From the NCBI RefSeq assembly GCF_029873635.1, contig NC_080418.1, forward strand, positions 9,505,062 through 9,569,061: DNA of 64,000 nt. Direction: 5' to 3'. Under the pieces are notes generated by a model. It was not told the DNA's origin. It searched no databases and saw nothing but the letters and a program-made list of their open reading frames with translations. Source of the stretch: Malania oleifera. Its lineage: Eukaryota > Streptophyta > Magnoliopsida > Santalales > Ximeniaceae. How positions within the stretch are numbered: the first letter of the stretch is position 1; each line of letters opens with the position of its first letter. Below are positions 11,152 to 24,870 of the stretch, one piece after another. Both the position numbers and the translations under genes were made by a program.

Positions 11152-14100
11152 TGTAACGATCTGCTTATTTTACCATTTTTTTTCCATGATAATAAAGACT
11201 GATATAATAAACCTAGCAGATCATAATCAACTAGAACCCATTGGTACCAGGGATACATCAGAAGTACAATACAGAAGCCTAAGTAGCAGGAAACATAATA
11301 TCATACACATCTCGTAGTACCATTCAATACAATACCAGAGTTTACTACATACATCATAAAAATACACATAACCCCAAAAATGTTCAAAAATGACCTAGGG
11401 TCGTCGCCCACAAATCCGTCAGACCCTAGCAACAGACTTACCCTTCAGACAGGGTAAAATAGCTTAACTCTAATGCTACGGAGCTTTATCCGCTCTCCTA
11501 ACTGGGGCTCCTGAAATGTTCATATAATTTTGGGGTGAGACACATCTTAGTAAGGTAAATAAATTAATACCAGTGTGTGACAACATGAGTATTTCTGTAT
11601 TTTACATAATACCATACATAAACATATTTAGTGAAACTGTCTGTATCATATCTAGCAAAAACATATATAATCATGATAGAACATAATGGATTTCAATAAA
11701 CATAATTCATCTCATATGATAATAGTACAAAAACAACCCTGAAAGGTTAGCTGACTGGTGTCATATCTTACCCCCACATGACTGAGTTGTATGGCCCGAA
11801 GGCGGGACCTAACAATGGTTGGCCGACCAATGCCAAGTCAAAGTAAATGTCTGTAAGTACGATGAGTCTGTCAGACCTGGTCCGTACACTAGGGGCGTCA
11901 ACACTTCAATAAACCACATCGACTTTCCATCCTCACGCAATCTCATACGATAGCAATAACACAATATCATGATGATCATGAACGCATAGCTACGGTACCG
12001 TGCTCGTGCAAGCTTAAACCAAGCCAACCAAGTTCTGATAACATATAAAATATTTTCAAATTGTGATACATTGCTATTCTATAATAATAATTGTCAATTC
12101 AACATCATCATATCACATTTCATATATAATGTGAAAATCATCAGCCCATACGCCGACATTTCGTATTTTATCAATCACGGCCCGTATGCCGCATCACATA
12201 TAAAATAAGAGGCTCGACCCGTATGCCGGGATATCATGTGAGAAAATCCTCGGCCCGTATGCTGGTATATCATATAAAACTCTCGTTTCATACGCCGGTA
12301 TATAATGTAAAAACTCTCAGCTCGTACGCCGATATATCATGCAAAAACTCTCGGCCCATATGCCGGTATATCATATAAAAACTCTCGGCTCGTATGCCGA
12401 TATATCATATAAAAACTCTTGGCCTATACGCTGGTATATCATATAAAAACTCTCGACCTGTACGCCGGTATATATATAAAACTTTGTATCATTTAACATT
12501 TTCCTAGAAAACAGTAATTCATAATAAATTCCATTCATGCCACACAAAATGGGTATGACGCATATTTAAAACATATCATCATTTGCAACAGTATTTTCCC
12601 AACATAATTCATATATATATATATATATATATTTATTTATTTATTTATTTTCCTGAAATTAAATGTTGTAAAGTTATACATATATTTTCATAAAACAATT
12701 AGCTTAGTTTATCCCCTTACCTGATTCCTAAAGAGCCCCAAAAATATACCAGTCTTACACCAGTAGGGTTCCTCGATCAACACCCTGAAAACTACATCTT
12801 CCAGAACAGAAATTCAGTATTTCTCTCACTACTACATTTTCTACAACTACAGGAAAGTCAAATACTGTAACGACCTGCTTAATTAATTGATTTTTTTTCC
12901 CACTGTAAATAATTATCATACTCTGATACCATAACATAATCCTAAGCAGCGAGAAGCATAATCATATAAACATAACCTGAACCATTACATTCAATACCAG
13001 AGTTCTGAAATGTTTTGCAATATATATATATATATACAACATAACTGTATCCCCAAAAATGCCCTCAACTAGCTAGGGCTACACAAAATCACTCCCAAAA
13101 ATGATACTCACTCTCTGATGGGACACTACAGACGCCCTCTATTTGCGAGCTTGATCTGCTAGCCTACCTGGATCACCTGAAAAATAGATCAACACTGGGA
13201 TGAGCCAACGCTCAGTAAAAGAAGATATGCTATTACTAGTGTGGGGCAAATGAGCTACTACATATTATAAAATCTGTTTCATATAATCATGAATAACTGT
13301 GTACAAAAGTACAATACAAATAATAAAACACACCACCCCTTTTCCCTATTGCTTAACATATCAGTATTATGGTTATAATTCCAAATACTTCTAGTGTATA
13401 TAGTAGGATCCCTGTTTCTGTAAATCAATACGTAAGTAGTAGTAACTGAAACTGTTCCCTGTGGCTATCTGTGTCATGACATGCCCCTCATGACAAGGTT
13501 GTGCGGCCTGTAGGCTGGATTTGCCCTGGCTGGTCAACCAAGAATAAATCACTGAACTCCATCAGTCGACTTGCCCACCTCAACCCATATTTGAATGGGG
13601 AGCCAAACCTCTTCAAGGGCCTAAGTGGTCGACCGTACCACGTACATCTGAATAGGTGGTTGCACTCATATAGTAACATAGTTTCTGTACCAACGGTACC
13701 GTGCTCTGTAGTTGCAAGTCCAACAGGGTCTGATATCGTATAATATATTTCTACATATATGTCTATCTGATTTACCATGATTCTGAAGTACTGAAATAAC
13801 CATGATACTGCATAACGTACTGAAATCTGAATAATCATAACATAGAACTGCATATTCGTAATACTGGAATTCGTGTTATCATGGTACTAAAATTCATAAG
13901 ATCATGGTATTAAAATATCGTAAAATCATGGTATTGAAATTCGTATAATCATGGTACTGAAATGTGTATAATCATAACACTGAAATTCGTAAAATCATGA
14001 AACTAAATTCATAAACATATCCCCGTACCATATACATAATCATAAGCCACACCATATTAGAATACATAATTTTCGTAAATAAATAAACTGCATAATATTT

Positions 14101-15369
14101 AGAATTTTCCTAGCATAGCATATTTCCCTTACCTTAACTCTGAAAAGCCTCTACTGTATTCTAGCCTGATACCCGCAGGGCCTCCTACAAAACACCCTGA
14201 AACCAATATTTTCCAAAACTAAACATCAGTATTTTTCCATCTATAACATTTTCTCTAACTGCCACAAGGCCAAAAGGAGACTAAAAGGCCTTACCCTAAA
14301 TTTGGGATGATTTCCAACTCTGATTTCCTGACGATCCGCTCCGGTAGATGCGTAGAGAACTCCGCCAAGAGCGTCGTGGTAGCCTCAGTTTGTCAATCTG
14401 GCAACCAGTGGGGCCGAAAATGAAGAGAGAAGGGAGAGGGAGTCGTAGGAGAGAGAGAGAGAGAGTGGCGAGTGAATGACAAAAATCCCGGGTTTCCACT
14501 ATTTATAGGACTAGGTTTATTGATGAGACATGTCACTTCGTCGACGAGCCCTTCACAAAATTCATCGACGAACCCTTTTGTTCGTCGACGAAATTCAGAG
14601 AAATAGAACCGTCTCTCGGTATTTTCTCGTCGACGAAGCCCTGTGTTCGTCAACAAAATTCTGAAGACCTTCGTTGACGAGACCCTATGTTCGTCGACGA
14701 AGCTTGGCAAAATTCTGAAATTTTGATTATTTAATATTATCTCCAAAATGCAATCTAGTCGACGAACGCGGAGTCTACGGCCTCCTTCTGTTTCTGGTTC
14801 TATTTTCTCTCCCTCTTATTATTAAAATGTTATTATTCTTCGGGTCACTACAAATACTAAATAAAAATCTTTACCCTAAATTTGGGATGAAATCTAAACT
14901 AGCCCCACCATCGATCCACTCCAATAGATATGTAGAGAACTTCCCCAGGAGTATCATGGTGGCTTTAGATCATCGATCCGGTGAAGAACGAACCCAGAAA
15001 TTAAGAGAGAAGGGTAGGGAACTGAAGAGGATAGACAAAGGAAAGTTTGCGGGTAAGTTTTTGGCTAAAAATGAAGTTTAGACATATTTATACACTGGCC
15101 TTCGTCGACAAGCCACGTCACCTCATCAACGAGGTCAAGAAGATCGTTCGTCTATGAACGTCTGTTCTTGTCGACGAAATTCAGAGATGGGCAGTTAGCC
15201 TCTCGGTATCTTCTCATCAACGAGACACGTCCCCGTCAACGAGCCCCTCATGTGTACTCGTTGACGAACTCCTTATGTTCGTCGACGAGGCCCTGCTTAA
15301 TTACCTTCTTTAATTCCTTTTTCCTCCTTCTTCCATTATTTAGATAATATAATTCTCTAGGTCACTACA
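11152..15369 (-). repeat. 3' LTR of the Gypsy chromovirus (interrupted)
   Basis: It reads TGTAGTGACC from 15369 leftward and ends TCGTTACA at 11152. It contains an array of about ten units of roughly 33 bp based on 'ctcggcccgtacgccggtat' (about 12135-12475). A (TA)n/(TTTA)n run lies at 12610-12650, and TCGTCGACGA palindromes lie at about 15095-15290 upstream of a minus-strand TATA box (about 15085-15092). It is interrupted by the solo LTR at 12866-14852. Confidence 0.85.
12866..14852 (-). mobile_element. Gypsy solo LTR nested in the chromovirus 3' LTR
   Basis: It is flanked by perfect 5-bp duplications AATAC (12861-12865 and 14853-14857). The uninterrupted version of this site is visible in the other LTR near 23421-23430. 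The LTR reads TGTAGTGACCCGAAG on the minus strand and ends GGTCGTTACA, the same family as 8756-10662. TCGTCGACGA palindromes (14525-14770) precede a minus-strand TATA box (14499-14507). A tandem ~28-bp motif around 'atcatggtattgaaattc' lies at about 13855-14010. Confidence 0.88.
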
Positions 15370-15647
15370 TTCTCCCCTCCTTATAAAATTTCGCCCTTGA
15401 AATTTGCTATTCATATGATTCATCATCCCTTAAAGGCAAAACGGTCTACTTATTTTATTACTTACCCTCATTTATGGCGGAGGAATACCGTGGTTACATT
15501 CCAAGTCTTGGGAGATTACATATATATAAAATAAAATTATCTCAAAACTAAAAGACTACTTATTAACTAAACCACTACATGTACCTACAAAAGAAACATT
15601 ACCTACTATTACACTGCCCTGAATAACTGTGGATATCTCTGCCTTAT

Positions 15648-17910
15648 CTATTCCTCAAGCTTCCAAGAAGCTTCTTCTATTGCATGATTTTTCCATAAGA
15701 CTTTCACCAAAGGAATCTTCTTATTACGTAATTCTTGTTCTTTCCTATCCAGAATCTGTACTGGCACATCCTCATAAACTAGTGAATCACTGAACTCTAA
15801 TTCACCATAACTGATCACATGAGAAGGGTTTGGGACGTATTTCCTCAACATGAAAACGTGGAATACGTCATGGATCCTGGACAACACAAGTGGCAAAGCT
15901 AGCCTGTAGGCAATCGGCCTCACTTTCTCTAGAATCTCAAACGGACCGATAAACCTAGGGCTAAGTTTACCCTTTTTCCCCAATCACATAACCCCTTTTA
16001 TCGAAGCTATTTTCAAAAATACATGATTACCAACATCAAACTCCAATTTCATGTGGCGGGTATCAGCGTAACTCTTCTGTCGACTCTGAGCTACATTGAT
16101 TCTATCTCTGATAAGTTGAACCTTATCACGCGCTTGCTGAACAAGATCTGGTCCCATAACTCGCAGCTCACCCACTTCATCCCAAAATAGAGGAGAATGA
16201 AATCTCCTATCGTAAAGCGCCTCAAAGGTGCCATGCCAATGCTGGCATGATGACTATTATTGTATGCAAATTCCACCAACGGTATAAACTGAGTTCAACT
16301 ACCCCCAAAATCTAACACACACGCTCGAAGCATATCTTCTAATATCTGAATCGTCCTCTCAGTATGCCCGTCTGACTAAGGATGAAACGCCGTGTTAAAA
16401 GATAACTCAGACCCTAGAGCCTCCTGCAAGCTCCTCTAAAATCATAATCCGGCGAATAACGAACCCATAAATTAAGAGAGAAGGGTAGGGAATCGAAGAG
16501 GATAGAGAAAGGAAAGTTCGCGGGTAAGTTTTTGGCTAAAAATGAAGTTTAGGCATATTTATACACTGGCCTTCGTCGACGAGCCACATCACCTCATCAA
16601 TGAGGTCAAGAAGATCGTTCGTCGATGAACATTTGTTCTTGTCGACGAAATTCAGAGATGGGCAGTTAGCCTCTCGGTATCTTCTCGTCAACGAGACACG
16701 TCCCCGTCGACGAGCCCCTCATGTGTACTCGTCAACGAACTCCTTGTGTTCGTCGACGAGGCCCTGCTTAATTACCTTCTTTAATTCCTTTTTCCTCCTT
16801 CTTCCATTATTTAAATAATATAATTCTCTAGGTCACTACATTCTCCCCTCCTTATAAAATTTCGCCCTTGAAATTTGCCATCCATATGATTCATCATCCC
16901 TTAAAGGCAAAACGGTCTACTTATTTTATTACTTATCCTCATTTATGGTGGAGGAATACCGTGGTTACATTCCAAGTCTTGGGAGATTACATATATATAT
17001 AAAAAAATTCTCCCAAAACTAAAAGACTACTTATTAACTAAACCACTACATGTACCTGCAAAAGAAACATTACCTACTATTACACTTCCCTAAATAACTG
17101 TGGATATCTCTGCCTTATCTATTCCTTAAGCTTCCAAGAAGCTTCTTCTATTGCATGATTTCTCCATAAGACTTTCTCTAGAGGAATCATCTTATTACGT
17201 AATTCTTATTCTTTCCTATCCAAAATCTGTACTGGCACATCCTTATAAATTAGTGAATCACTGAGCTCTAATTCACCATAACTGATCACATGAAAAAGGT
17301 TTGGGACGTATTTCCTCAACATAGAAACATGGAATACGTTGTGGATCCTAGACAACACAGGTGGCAAAGCTAGCATGTAGGCAACCGACCTCACTTTCTC
17401 TAGAATCTCAAACGGACCGATAAACCTAGGGCTAAGTTTACCCTTCTTCCCCAATCGCATAACCCCTTTTAACGAAGCTATTTTCAAAAATACATGATTA
17501 TCAACATCAAACTTCAATTTCATGCGGTGGGTATCAACGTAACTCTTCTGTCGGCTCTGAACTGCACTGATTCTATCTCTGATAAGTTGAACCTTATCAC
17601 GCGCTTGCTGAACAAGATCTGGCCCCATAACTCGCCGTTCACCCACTTCATCCCAAAATAGAGGAGAACAAAATCTCCTACCATAAAGTGCCTCAAACGG
17701 TGTCATGCCAATGCTGGCATGATGACTATTATTGTACGCAAATTCCACCAACGGTATAAACTGAGTTCAACTATCCCCAAAATCTAGCACACACGCTCGA
17801 TGCATATCTTCTAATATCTGAATCGTCCTCTTAGTATGCCCGTCTAACTGAGGATGAAACGCTGTGCTAAAAGATAACTGAGACCCTAGGGCCTCTTGCA
17901 AGCTCCTCTA
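15648..17910 (-). repeat. Direct duplication of the integrase end plus LTR start inside the chromovirus
   Basis: The segment from about 14975 to 16437 (LTR start, purine tract and the integrase C-terminal region) is repeated nearly identically at about 16444-17912. Both copies show the LTR edge 'aggtcactacattctcccct' and encode the same integrase tail (KLSPRFIGPFEILEKV). The junction lies near 16440. It is probably an unequal recombination or template-switch product. Part of the fossil element. Confidence 0.75.
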
Positions 17911-18752
17911 AAATCGTGATGTGAAACGTGGGTCTCGGTCTAACACTATAGACACTGGAACACCATGAGAACGGACTATCTCCTAAATATATATATCTCT
18001 GCCAGTTTGTTCATGGAGTAGCTGATCCTGATGGGAAGGAAATGGGCAGTCTTGGTCAAACGATCCACAATCACCCAAATTGCATTCTAGTCGTGCAATG
18101 CCGACGACAACCCTGAAATAAAATCCACAGATATATGATCCCACTTCCACTCTAGGATAAATAGCGGCTGCAACTAATCGGCCGGCCTCTAGTGCTCAGC
18201 TTTTATTTGTTGACACGTCAGACATTGGGCTACATACTCAGCAATTTCTCTCTTCATACCACTCCACCAATAAGACTCTCGCAGATCTCTATACATCTTC
18301 GTACTGTTAGGATGAATTGTGTACAAAGATCTGTGAGCCTCCTCTAAAATGGTCTTCCTGATGTTAGCATCAGCAAGAACACATAATATGGAACGAAATC
18401 GTAATGCTTCGTCACCTGCAATACAGAATTCCTCCCCTTGACCATTCTGCACTCTAACTAATACCTCTTTTAATTCTGGATCATCTTTCTGAGCAACTTT
18501 AATCCTTTCCTGCAGAGTAGGCTGCACCACCAAATTGGCAATACATACTTGAGGACCTTTCACAACTAATTCTATGTCGAGTCTCTCTAGATCCATCATG
18601 ATCAAATTTTGAATCTCCATAGCTGCCAACGCTGGTCCCATAAATTTCATGCTCAAAGCATCAACTACCATGTTCGCCTTCCCTGAGTGGTAGCTGATAG
18701 TGCAGTCAAAATCTTTAATAAGTTCCAACCACTGTCTCTGCCTCATATTCAA
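17206..18752 (-). pseudogene. Gypsy integrase region (zinc-binding, core and C-terminal parts)
   Basis: The minus strand encodes an HHCC zinc-binding region (IHPN...C..CQQIKAEH, about 18190-18350), remains of the catalytic core, and a C-terminal region with KLSPRFIGPFEIL. The chromodomain-like KVLWKNHAIEEASWKLEE is seen in the duplicate copy near 15650-15710. Such an integrase normally inserts element DNA, and its chromodomain targets chromatin. It is broken. Confidence 0.75.
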
Positions 18753-18785
18753 TTCCTTCTAAATGAAAAAGTACTTTAAACTCTT

Positions 18786-19751
18786 GTGGTTGGAGAAAAT
18801 TTCACATCGCTTCCTGTACAGGTAATGCCTCCAAATTTTCAACGCGTGTACTACTACCACCAATTCAAGATCATGGGTAGGATAGTTCTTTTCATACTCT
18901 TTCAATTGCCTGGAAGCATACACTACTACTCTATCATGCTACATCAATACACAGTCAAGTTCCTTCAAGGACGCATCACTGTAGATAACATAAGCCTCAC
19001 CCCCTAACGGGATGATCAATATTGGTGTCATGACAAGTTTTTGCTTTAATTCCTAAAAACTCTGCTCGCAACTGTCATCCCACTCAAACCTGACATTCTT
19101 CCTAGTCAGTAGTGTCAGAGGCCCTGATAATGTTGAGAATCCCTCAACGAAATGATGGTAATACCTAGCTAACCCCAAGAAACTTCTAATCTTCTGGATG
19201 CTTCTCGGTTTAGCCCAATTCACTACCGCCTCAATTTTACTAGGATCCACCGAAATACCATCTCCTAAAATGATATGCCCCAAAAACACAACTTTCTCAA
19301 GCCAAAATTCACATTTACTGAACTTAGTGTACAACTTCTTTTCCTAAAGCGTACGTAGAATCTGCCTCAAATGCGTCTCATGCTCCTCATAGCTCCTCGA
19401 ATAAACCAGTGCATCATCAATAAAAACAACAACAAACTGGTCTAGATATTGGTGAAAAACTCTATTCATCAAATCCATAAATACAACAAGAGCATTCATC
19501 ATACCAAACAACATAACGAGGAATTTATAATGCCTATATCTAGTCCTAAAGGTTGTCTTCGATACATCCTCTGCTTTCACTTTCACCTGATGATAGCCTG
19601 ATGTGAGGTTAATCTTAGAATATACCCGTGTACCCTGGAGTAGGTTAAACAAATCATCTATATGGGGTAGAGGATTCTTGTTCTTAACTGTCACCTTATT
19701 AATTTCCCTATAATCTATACACATCCTCATAGACCCATCTTTCTTCTTCAT
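18786..19751 (-). pseudogene. Gypsy reverse transcriptase and RNase H region
   Basis: The minus strand encodes RT motifs: [19 protein letters not shown] at the start, the YxDD-type box seen as VFIDDALVY, and after it [20 protein letters not shown] and [11 protein letters not shown], which lead into the RNase H part. Order and motifs are standard for Gypsy pol. It is broken. Confidence 0.8.
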
Positions 19752-20159
19752 AAATAATATTGGAGCTCCCTACGGAGATACACTAGGTCGTATAAAGCCC
19801 TTATCAAGCAAATCTTGTAACTGATTCTTCAATTCTGTCAACTCTACTGGCGTCATTCGATAAGGTACTTTAGAAATTGGTGTTATACCTGGAAGCAGAT
19901 CAATAGAAAAATCTATCTCACAATCAGGTGGCAAACCCGATAATTCATCTAGTGAGCTTCATTTCATTCCCTGTTGTTTCCTTCACAAAGGCCACTAATC
20001 CCTAATAACCACTCAATAGTAGTCTTCTCACCTGAATAGCTGAAACTAACTAAGGCAGGGATTGCACTTGCGATCCTACAAACCTGAATTCTGCTCTTCT
20101 TGAAGGTCTGAATATCACTTCTCGTGAACGACAATCTATATTGGAAAATTAGCTGCTAG

Positions 20160-20495
20160 CTAATCCATACCAAATATTACATCAAACTCATGCATGTCCA
20201 TTACTATCAAATCGGAAAATAAAATTTCTCTTTGAATATCAACTGAACAACCCCGAAGCATCCTACTACACCTCACTGCTGACCCAATCGATGTAAATAC
20301 CAACAGTTCAGTGTCTAATAACTGTGTTTCTGCTCCATATAGTTTAACACACCCAAAAGACACAAACTGGTGTGTAGCACCTGAATCAAATAATGCAATG
20401 ACTTTAAAGGAAAACATGCTAACCATACCTGTCACCACGTCGCTAACTGTCTCAACATCACCCGGCATCAAAGCAAAAACTCTGGCTAGAGCCAT
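20160..20495 (-). pseudogene. Gypsy aspartic protease region (RVP-type)
   Basis: The open stretch encodes ALFDSGATHQFVS, the DSGA catalytic motif of retroelement aspartic protease, followed by a typical strand/turn pattern (VIMDMHEFDVIFGMD-like end). It lies between gag and RT as expected. It is part of a fossil. Confidence 0.8.
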
Positions 20496-20499
20496 ATTT

Positions 20500-21525
20500 C
20501 TCTACTAGCCTCCACGTGGCACCTGATAGCCTCCCTGGTATAGTCTAGGAGTAGAAGCAGTATATGGCGGTAAAGGGCAATCTCGCACCCAATGTCCCTG
20601 TCTACCGCAGTGATAGCAGATAGCTCGTCCCAGTCGACACTCTCCTCAATGTCTCCTCCCACAAGTATGACGTACAGGAGGATTTGGCACTGTCTGAACC
20701 TCACGATCCCCAGTTTCCTATCCCCGCCCTCTGCCATAGTTTCCTATCCTCCACTGACCCTACCTATGACCTTGCTGGTAGCCTGAAGATGCAGATCTCT
20801 TCTTCTATCCCTATTCCTCTGCATCCATACGCTCACCAACCTCTACCAAGGCTGCTCTGTTGACTAACTCAGCAAAATCATAAATCTTTAGTACCACCAC
20901 CTGCTTGAATATGCCTCGTCTCAATCCTCTTTCAAACTGTCTCGTTTTCTTTATCTCATCAGGAATAACATACGGAGCGAAGCAAGAGAGCTCTATAAAC
21001 CGCACCACATACTACTGGACCGACAGTTATCCCTACTTTTGACTCATGAACTCCTCTACTTTAGTCTCCCTGACAGTAGCTGGAAAATACCTGTCAAAGA
21101 ATAATTCTTTAAATCGGTCTCATGTCATCGTTATCGGCGTCGTCCTCTGCTACTCTCGAAGTCTCACAACAATCCACCACCTCTCAACCTCTCTCATTAG
21201 TTTATAGGTGGCAAAGAGGACCTTCTATTCCTCTGTACACTGTAGCATTGCCAAGACTTTCTCAATCTCCTGCATCCAATTTTCGGCAGCTGCAGGATCA
21301 ACCCCTCCTGAAAACGCCAGAGGATTCATCTTGGTAAACTTCTCTATAGTGCACCCATGACCTGCAGATGGACCTCCCTGCTCCCTGGAGCTCCTCGCAA
21401 TCTCCACTATAACCTGCTAAGCCATGCTGCGTAATACTACATCAGAATCAGTCCCGCCTGCAGTTGAGGGCCTTGCTCCCTCCATCAGTGCCACTTGCAT
21501 GGGCACTACCTCCTCCTGGATTCAT
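20500..21525 (-). pseudogene. Gypsy gag region with zinc knuckle
   Basis: The start is near 21525 (MNPGGGSAHAS), about 290 bp from the PBS. The region includes the retrotransposon gag motif NPLAFSGGVDPAAAENWM (about 21270-21330) and, near 20575-20625, a CCHC zinc knuckle (CYHCGRQGHWVRDC). In intact relatives it forms the particle and binds element RNA. It is broken. Confidence 0.75.
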
Positions 21526-21814
21526 CCTAAAAAATAATAAACATAACTTAGGAACCCTATACTTATAATTTACACGCCAAATATAGTTACTTGTCCTAAC
21601 TTCCTCAACTCATTCCTAACTCTAGTCCTACATTCTAGGAACACAACCCGACAATATTATACTATGGTTTTTCTGAAATCGTCATCCTAGGAAAAACATA
21701 GAAACCATCACGGAAGTCCTGCCTCTAGACTATAGAACAAAACCTTTAATCATTTTCCTATACTCTTGTATCGTTTCTGCTGTACTGTAAAGTCTACAGA
21801 ACCTAGCAACCTAG

Positions 21815-21826
21815 GCTCTGATACCA
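21815..21826 (-). other. Primer-binding site of the chromovirus
   Basis: The minus-strand sequence TGGTATCAGAGC is complementary to the 3' end of initiator tRNA-Met. It is separated from the 5' LTR edge by three bases. It fixes the element's orientation as minus. Confidence 0.85.
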
Positions 21827-23215
21827 AATTGTAACAACCTTCTTATTTTACCATTTTTTTCCATGATAATAAAAAATGATATAATAAACCTAGCAGATCA
21901 TAATCAACCTAAACCCATGGGTACCAGGGATACATCAGAAATACAATATGGAAGCCTAAGCAGTATGAAATATAATATCATACACATCTCATAGTACCAT
22001 TCAACACAATACCAGAGTTTACTACATACATCATAAAAATACACATAACCCCAAAAATGTCCAAAAATTACCTAGGGTCACCGCCCACAAATCTGTCAGA
22101 CCCTAGCAACAGACTTACCCTTCAGACAGGGTAAAATAGTTTAACTCTAATGCTGCGGAGTTTTATCCGCTCTCCTACCTAGGCTCCTGAAATGTTAATA
22201 TAATTTTGGGGTGAGACACATCTCAGTAAGGGAAATAAACTAATACCAGTGTGTAGCAATATGAGTATTTCTGTGTTATATATAATACCATACATAAACA
22301 TATTTAGTGAAACTGTCTGTATCATATCGGGGAAAAACATATATAATCATGATAGAACATAGTAGATTTCCATAAACATAATTCATCTCATATGATAATA
22401 AAACAAAAACAACCCTAGAAGGTTAGTTGGTTGATGTCATGCCTTACCCCAACATAACCGGGTTGTATGGCCCGAAGGCTAGACCTGACAATGACTGGCC
22501 GACCACGGCCAAGTCAAAGTAAATGTCTGTAAGTACGATGGGTCTTCCGGACCTAGTCCGTACACCAGGGGCGCCAACACTTCAATAAACCACATCGACT
22601 ATCCATCCTCACACTGCCCCGTACGACAGCGACATCACAATATCATGATGATCATGAACACATAGCTATGATACCGTGCTCGTGCAAGCCTAAACCTATC
22701 CAACCAGGTTCCAATAACATATAACATATTTTCAAATTGTGATACATTGCTATTCCATAATAATAATTTTCAATTCAACATCATCATATCACATTTCATA
22801 TATAATGTGAAAATCATCGGCCCATACGCCAGCATTTCATATTTTATCAATTACGACCCGTACGCCGCATCGCATATCAAATAAGAGGCTCAACCCGTAC
22901 GCCGACATATCATGTGAGAACATTCTCGGCCCGTACGCTGGTATATCATATAAAACTCTCGGCTCGTACGCCGGTATATCATATAAAAACTCTCGGCCAG
23001 TATGCTGGTATATCATATAAAAACTCTTGGCTCGTACGCCGCTGTATCATATAAAAAATTTCGGCCAGTACGCCGGTATATAAATAAAACTTTGTATCAT
23101 TTAACATTTTCCCAAAAAGTAGTAATTCATAATAAATTCCACTCATGCCACACAAAATGGGTATTACGCATATTTTAAACATATCATCATTTGCAACAGT
23201 ATTTTCCCAACATAA

Positions 23216-23251
<36 letters not shown>

Positions 23252-23814
23252 CATAAAACAGCTAACTTGGTTTATCCCCTTACCTGATTCCTGAAGAAGC
23301 CCTAAAATATATCAGTCTTACACCCGTAGGGTTCCTTGATCAACACCCTGAAAACAACATCTCCCAAAACAGAAATTTAGTATTTCTTTGACTACTACAT
23401 TTTCTACAACTGTAGGAAAGTCAAATACTGAATAAAAACCCTTACCCTAAATTTGGGATGAAATCTAAACTAGCCCCACCATCGATCCACTCCAGCAGAT
23501 TTGTAGAGAACTTCCCCAGGAGTTTCGTGGTGGCTTCGGATCGTCGATCTGGCGAAGAACGAACCCATAAATTAAGAGAGAAGGGTATAGAACCGAAGAG
23601 GATAGAGAAAGGAAAGTCTGCGCGTAAGTTTTCAGCCAAAAATGAAGTTTAGGCATATTTATACACTGACCTTCGTCGACGAGCCAAGTCACCTCGTCGA
23701 CAAGGTCAAGAAGGTTGTTCTTCGACGAACGTTTGTTCTCGTTGACAAAATTCAGAGATGGGCAATTAGCCTCTTGGGCATCTTCTCGTCGATGAGCACT
23801 ACAAAAAATAAGGT

Positions 23815-24335
23815 TATTAGTGACGGTTCAAAACCGTCACTAATACTCACAAAATCGTCACTAATAGTATTAGTGACGATTTTGTGAATATTAGTGGCGA
23901 TTTTGAATTAGTCGCTATATCTGTCGTTACTAATACTAATTAGTGACGAATTTCTCAAACCGTCACTAATAATAGAGTATTAGTGACGAATTAAAACCGT
24001 CACTAAAAAATCTAAGCCTGTCACTATAAATTCTACACCGGCTTTATCAAAAATCGTCACTAAAGCCATAGTATTAGTGACGGTTTTAAATTCATCACTA
24101 ATGCTCTATTATTAGTGACGATTTGAAAATCCTCACTATTACTCACAAGCAATTATTGGTGATGGTTTTCAAACCGTCACTAATACTATATTATTAGTGA
24201 CGGTTTGAAAACCTTCGCTAAAACTCTTTAGAAAAAAAAAAAGGCAATTATTAGTGACGGTTTTGAAACCTTCACTAATACTTAAATTGGACAATTAGTA
24301 GTGACGGTTTTGAAACCTTCACTAATAATTTTAAA
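23815..24335. repeat. CACTA left subterminal repeat array
   Basis: ATTAGTGACGGTTT and its complement AACCGTCACTAAT recur more than a dozen times at irregular spacing and in alternating orientation. In known CACTA elements such arrays bind the transposase. Confidence 0.8.
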
Positions 24336-24557
24336 TTAATTTTTTTCAATTATTAATTCCTGTAAAAATTTGTAATTACATTTTCGTATAGGTAACATTA
24401 AACCATAATTGCTAAAAAATTCATAAATTATTCAAAATTCTAATTCAAATTTAAATAAAAATACAAATATATTATACAAATTCAAATTCAAATACAAATA
24501 TATTATACAAATTCAAATTTAAATACAAATACATTATACGAATTCAAATTCAAATAC

Positions 24558-24715
24558 ATTATCCTTCCCTTGCTCCCTCGATCACATTTGCCACAAAAAA
24601 CATCACAAAGCCGACAATCACAGCTATTGAGATTGTCACGATCACCACCGCCCAGTCGGACTCCATCGACTGGCTTGCGGCGGCGTCATCCTCGAGGGTG
24701 AAGTTCTCGAACAAT
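24558..24715 (-). pseudogene. Captured coding fragment with C-terminal membrane segment, gene unknown
   Basis: The minus strand reads in one frame LLFENFTLEDDAAASQS, then MESDWAVVIVTISIAV, then IVGFVMFFVANVIEGAREG and a stop. The last two pieces form a single hydrophobic span of about 20 residues followed by a short polar tail. It is GC-richer than its surroundings, as expected for captured host coding DNA. I do not recognise the parent gene. Confidence 0.4.
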
Positions 24716-24870
24716 AAGGCTCAATCTGCAATCTAGGGCCTAACTTCAAAATCCTCGACCTTGATGGTGGTGGAGCAGATGACGAGGTCATGGAGGGTAA
24801 TGAAGGATAATAAGGTAATGGATGACAGAGAAGGACGATGAGGCCATGGATGGTGGTGGCTGCATCAACG

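Noticed and set aside
13488-13853. 121-codon minus-strand frame and 80-codon plus-strand frame
   Set aside because: They lie wholly inside a solo LTR and have no motif.
21811-21833. Possible tRNA fragment (gctctgatacca)
   Set aside because: It is the primer-binding site complementary to initiator tRNA-Met, not a tRNA gene.
24000-24335. Regular short repeats that at first resemble a CRISPR array
   Set aside because: The spacing is irregular and orientation alternates; they are CACTA subterminal motifs in a plant genome.
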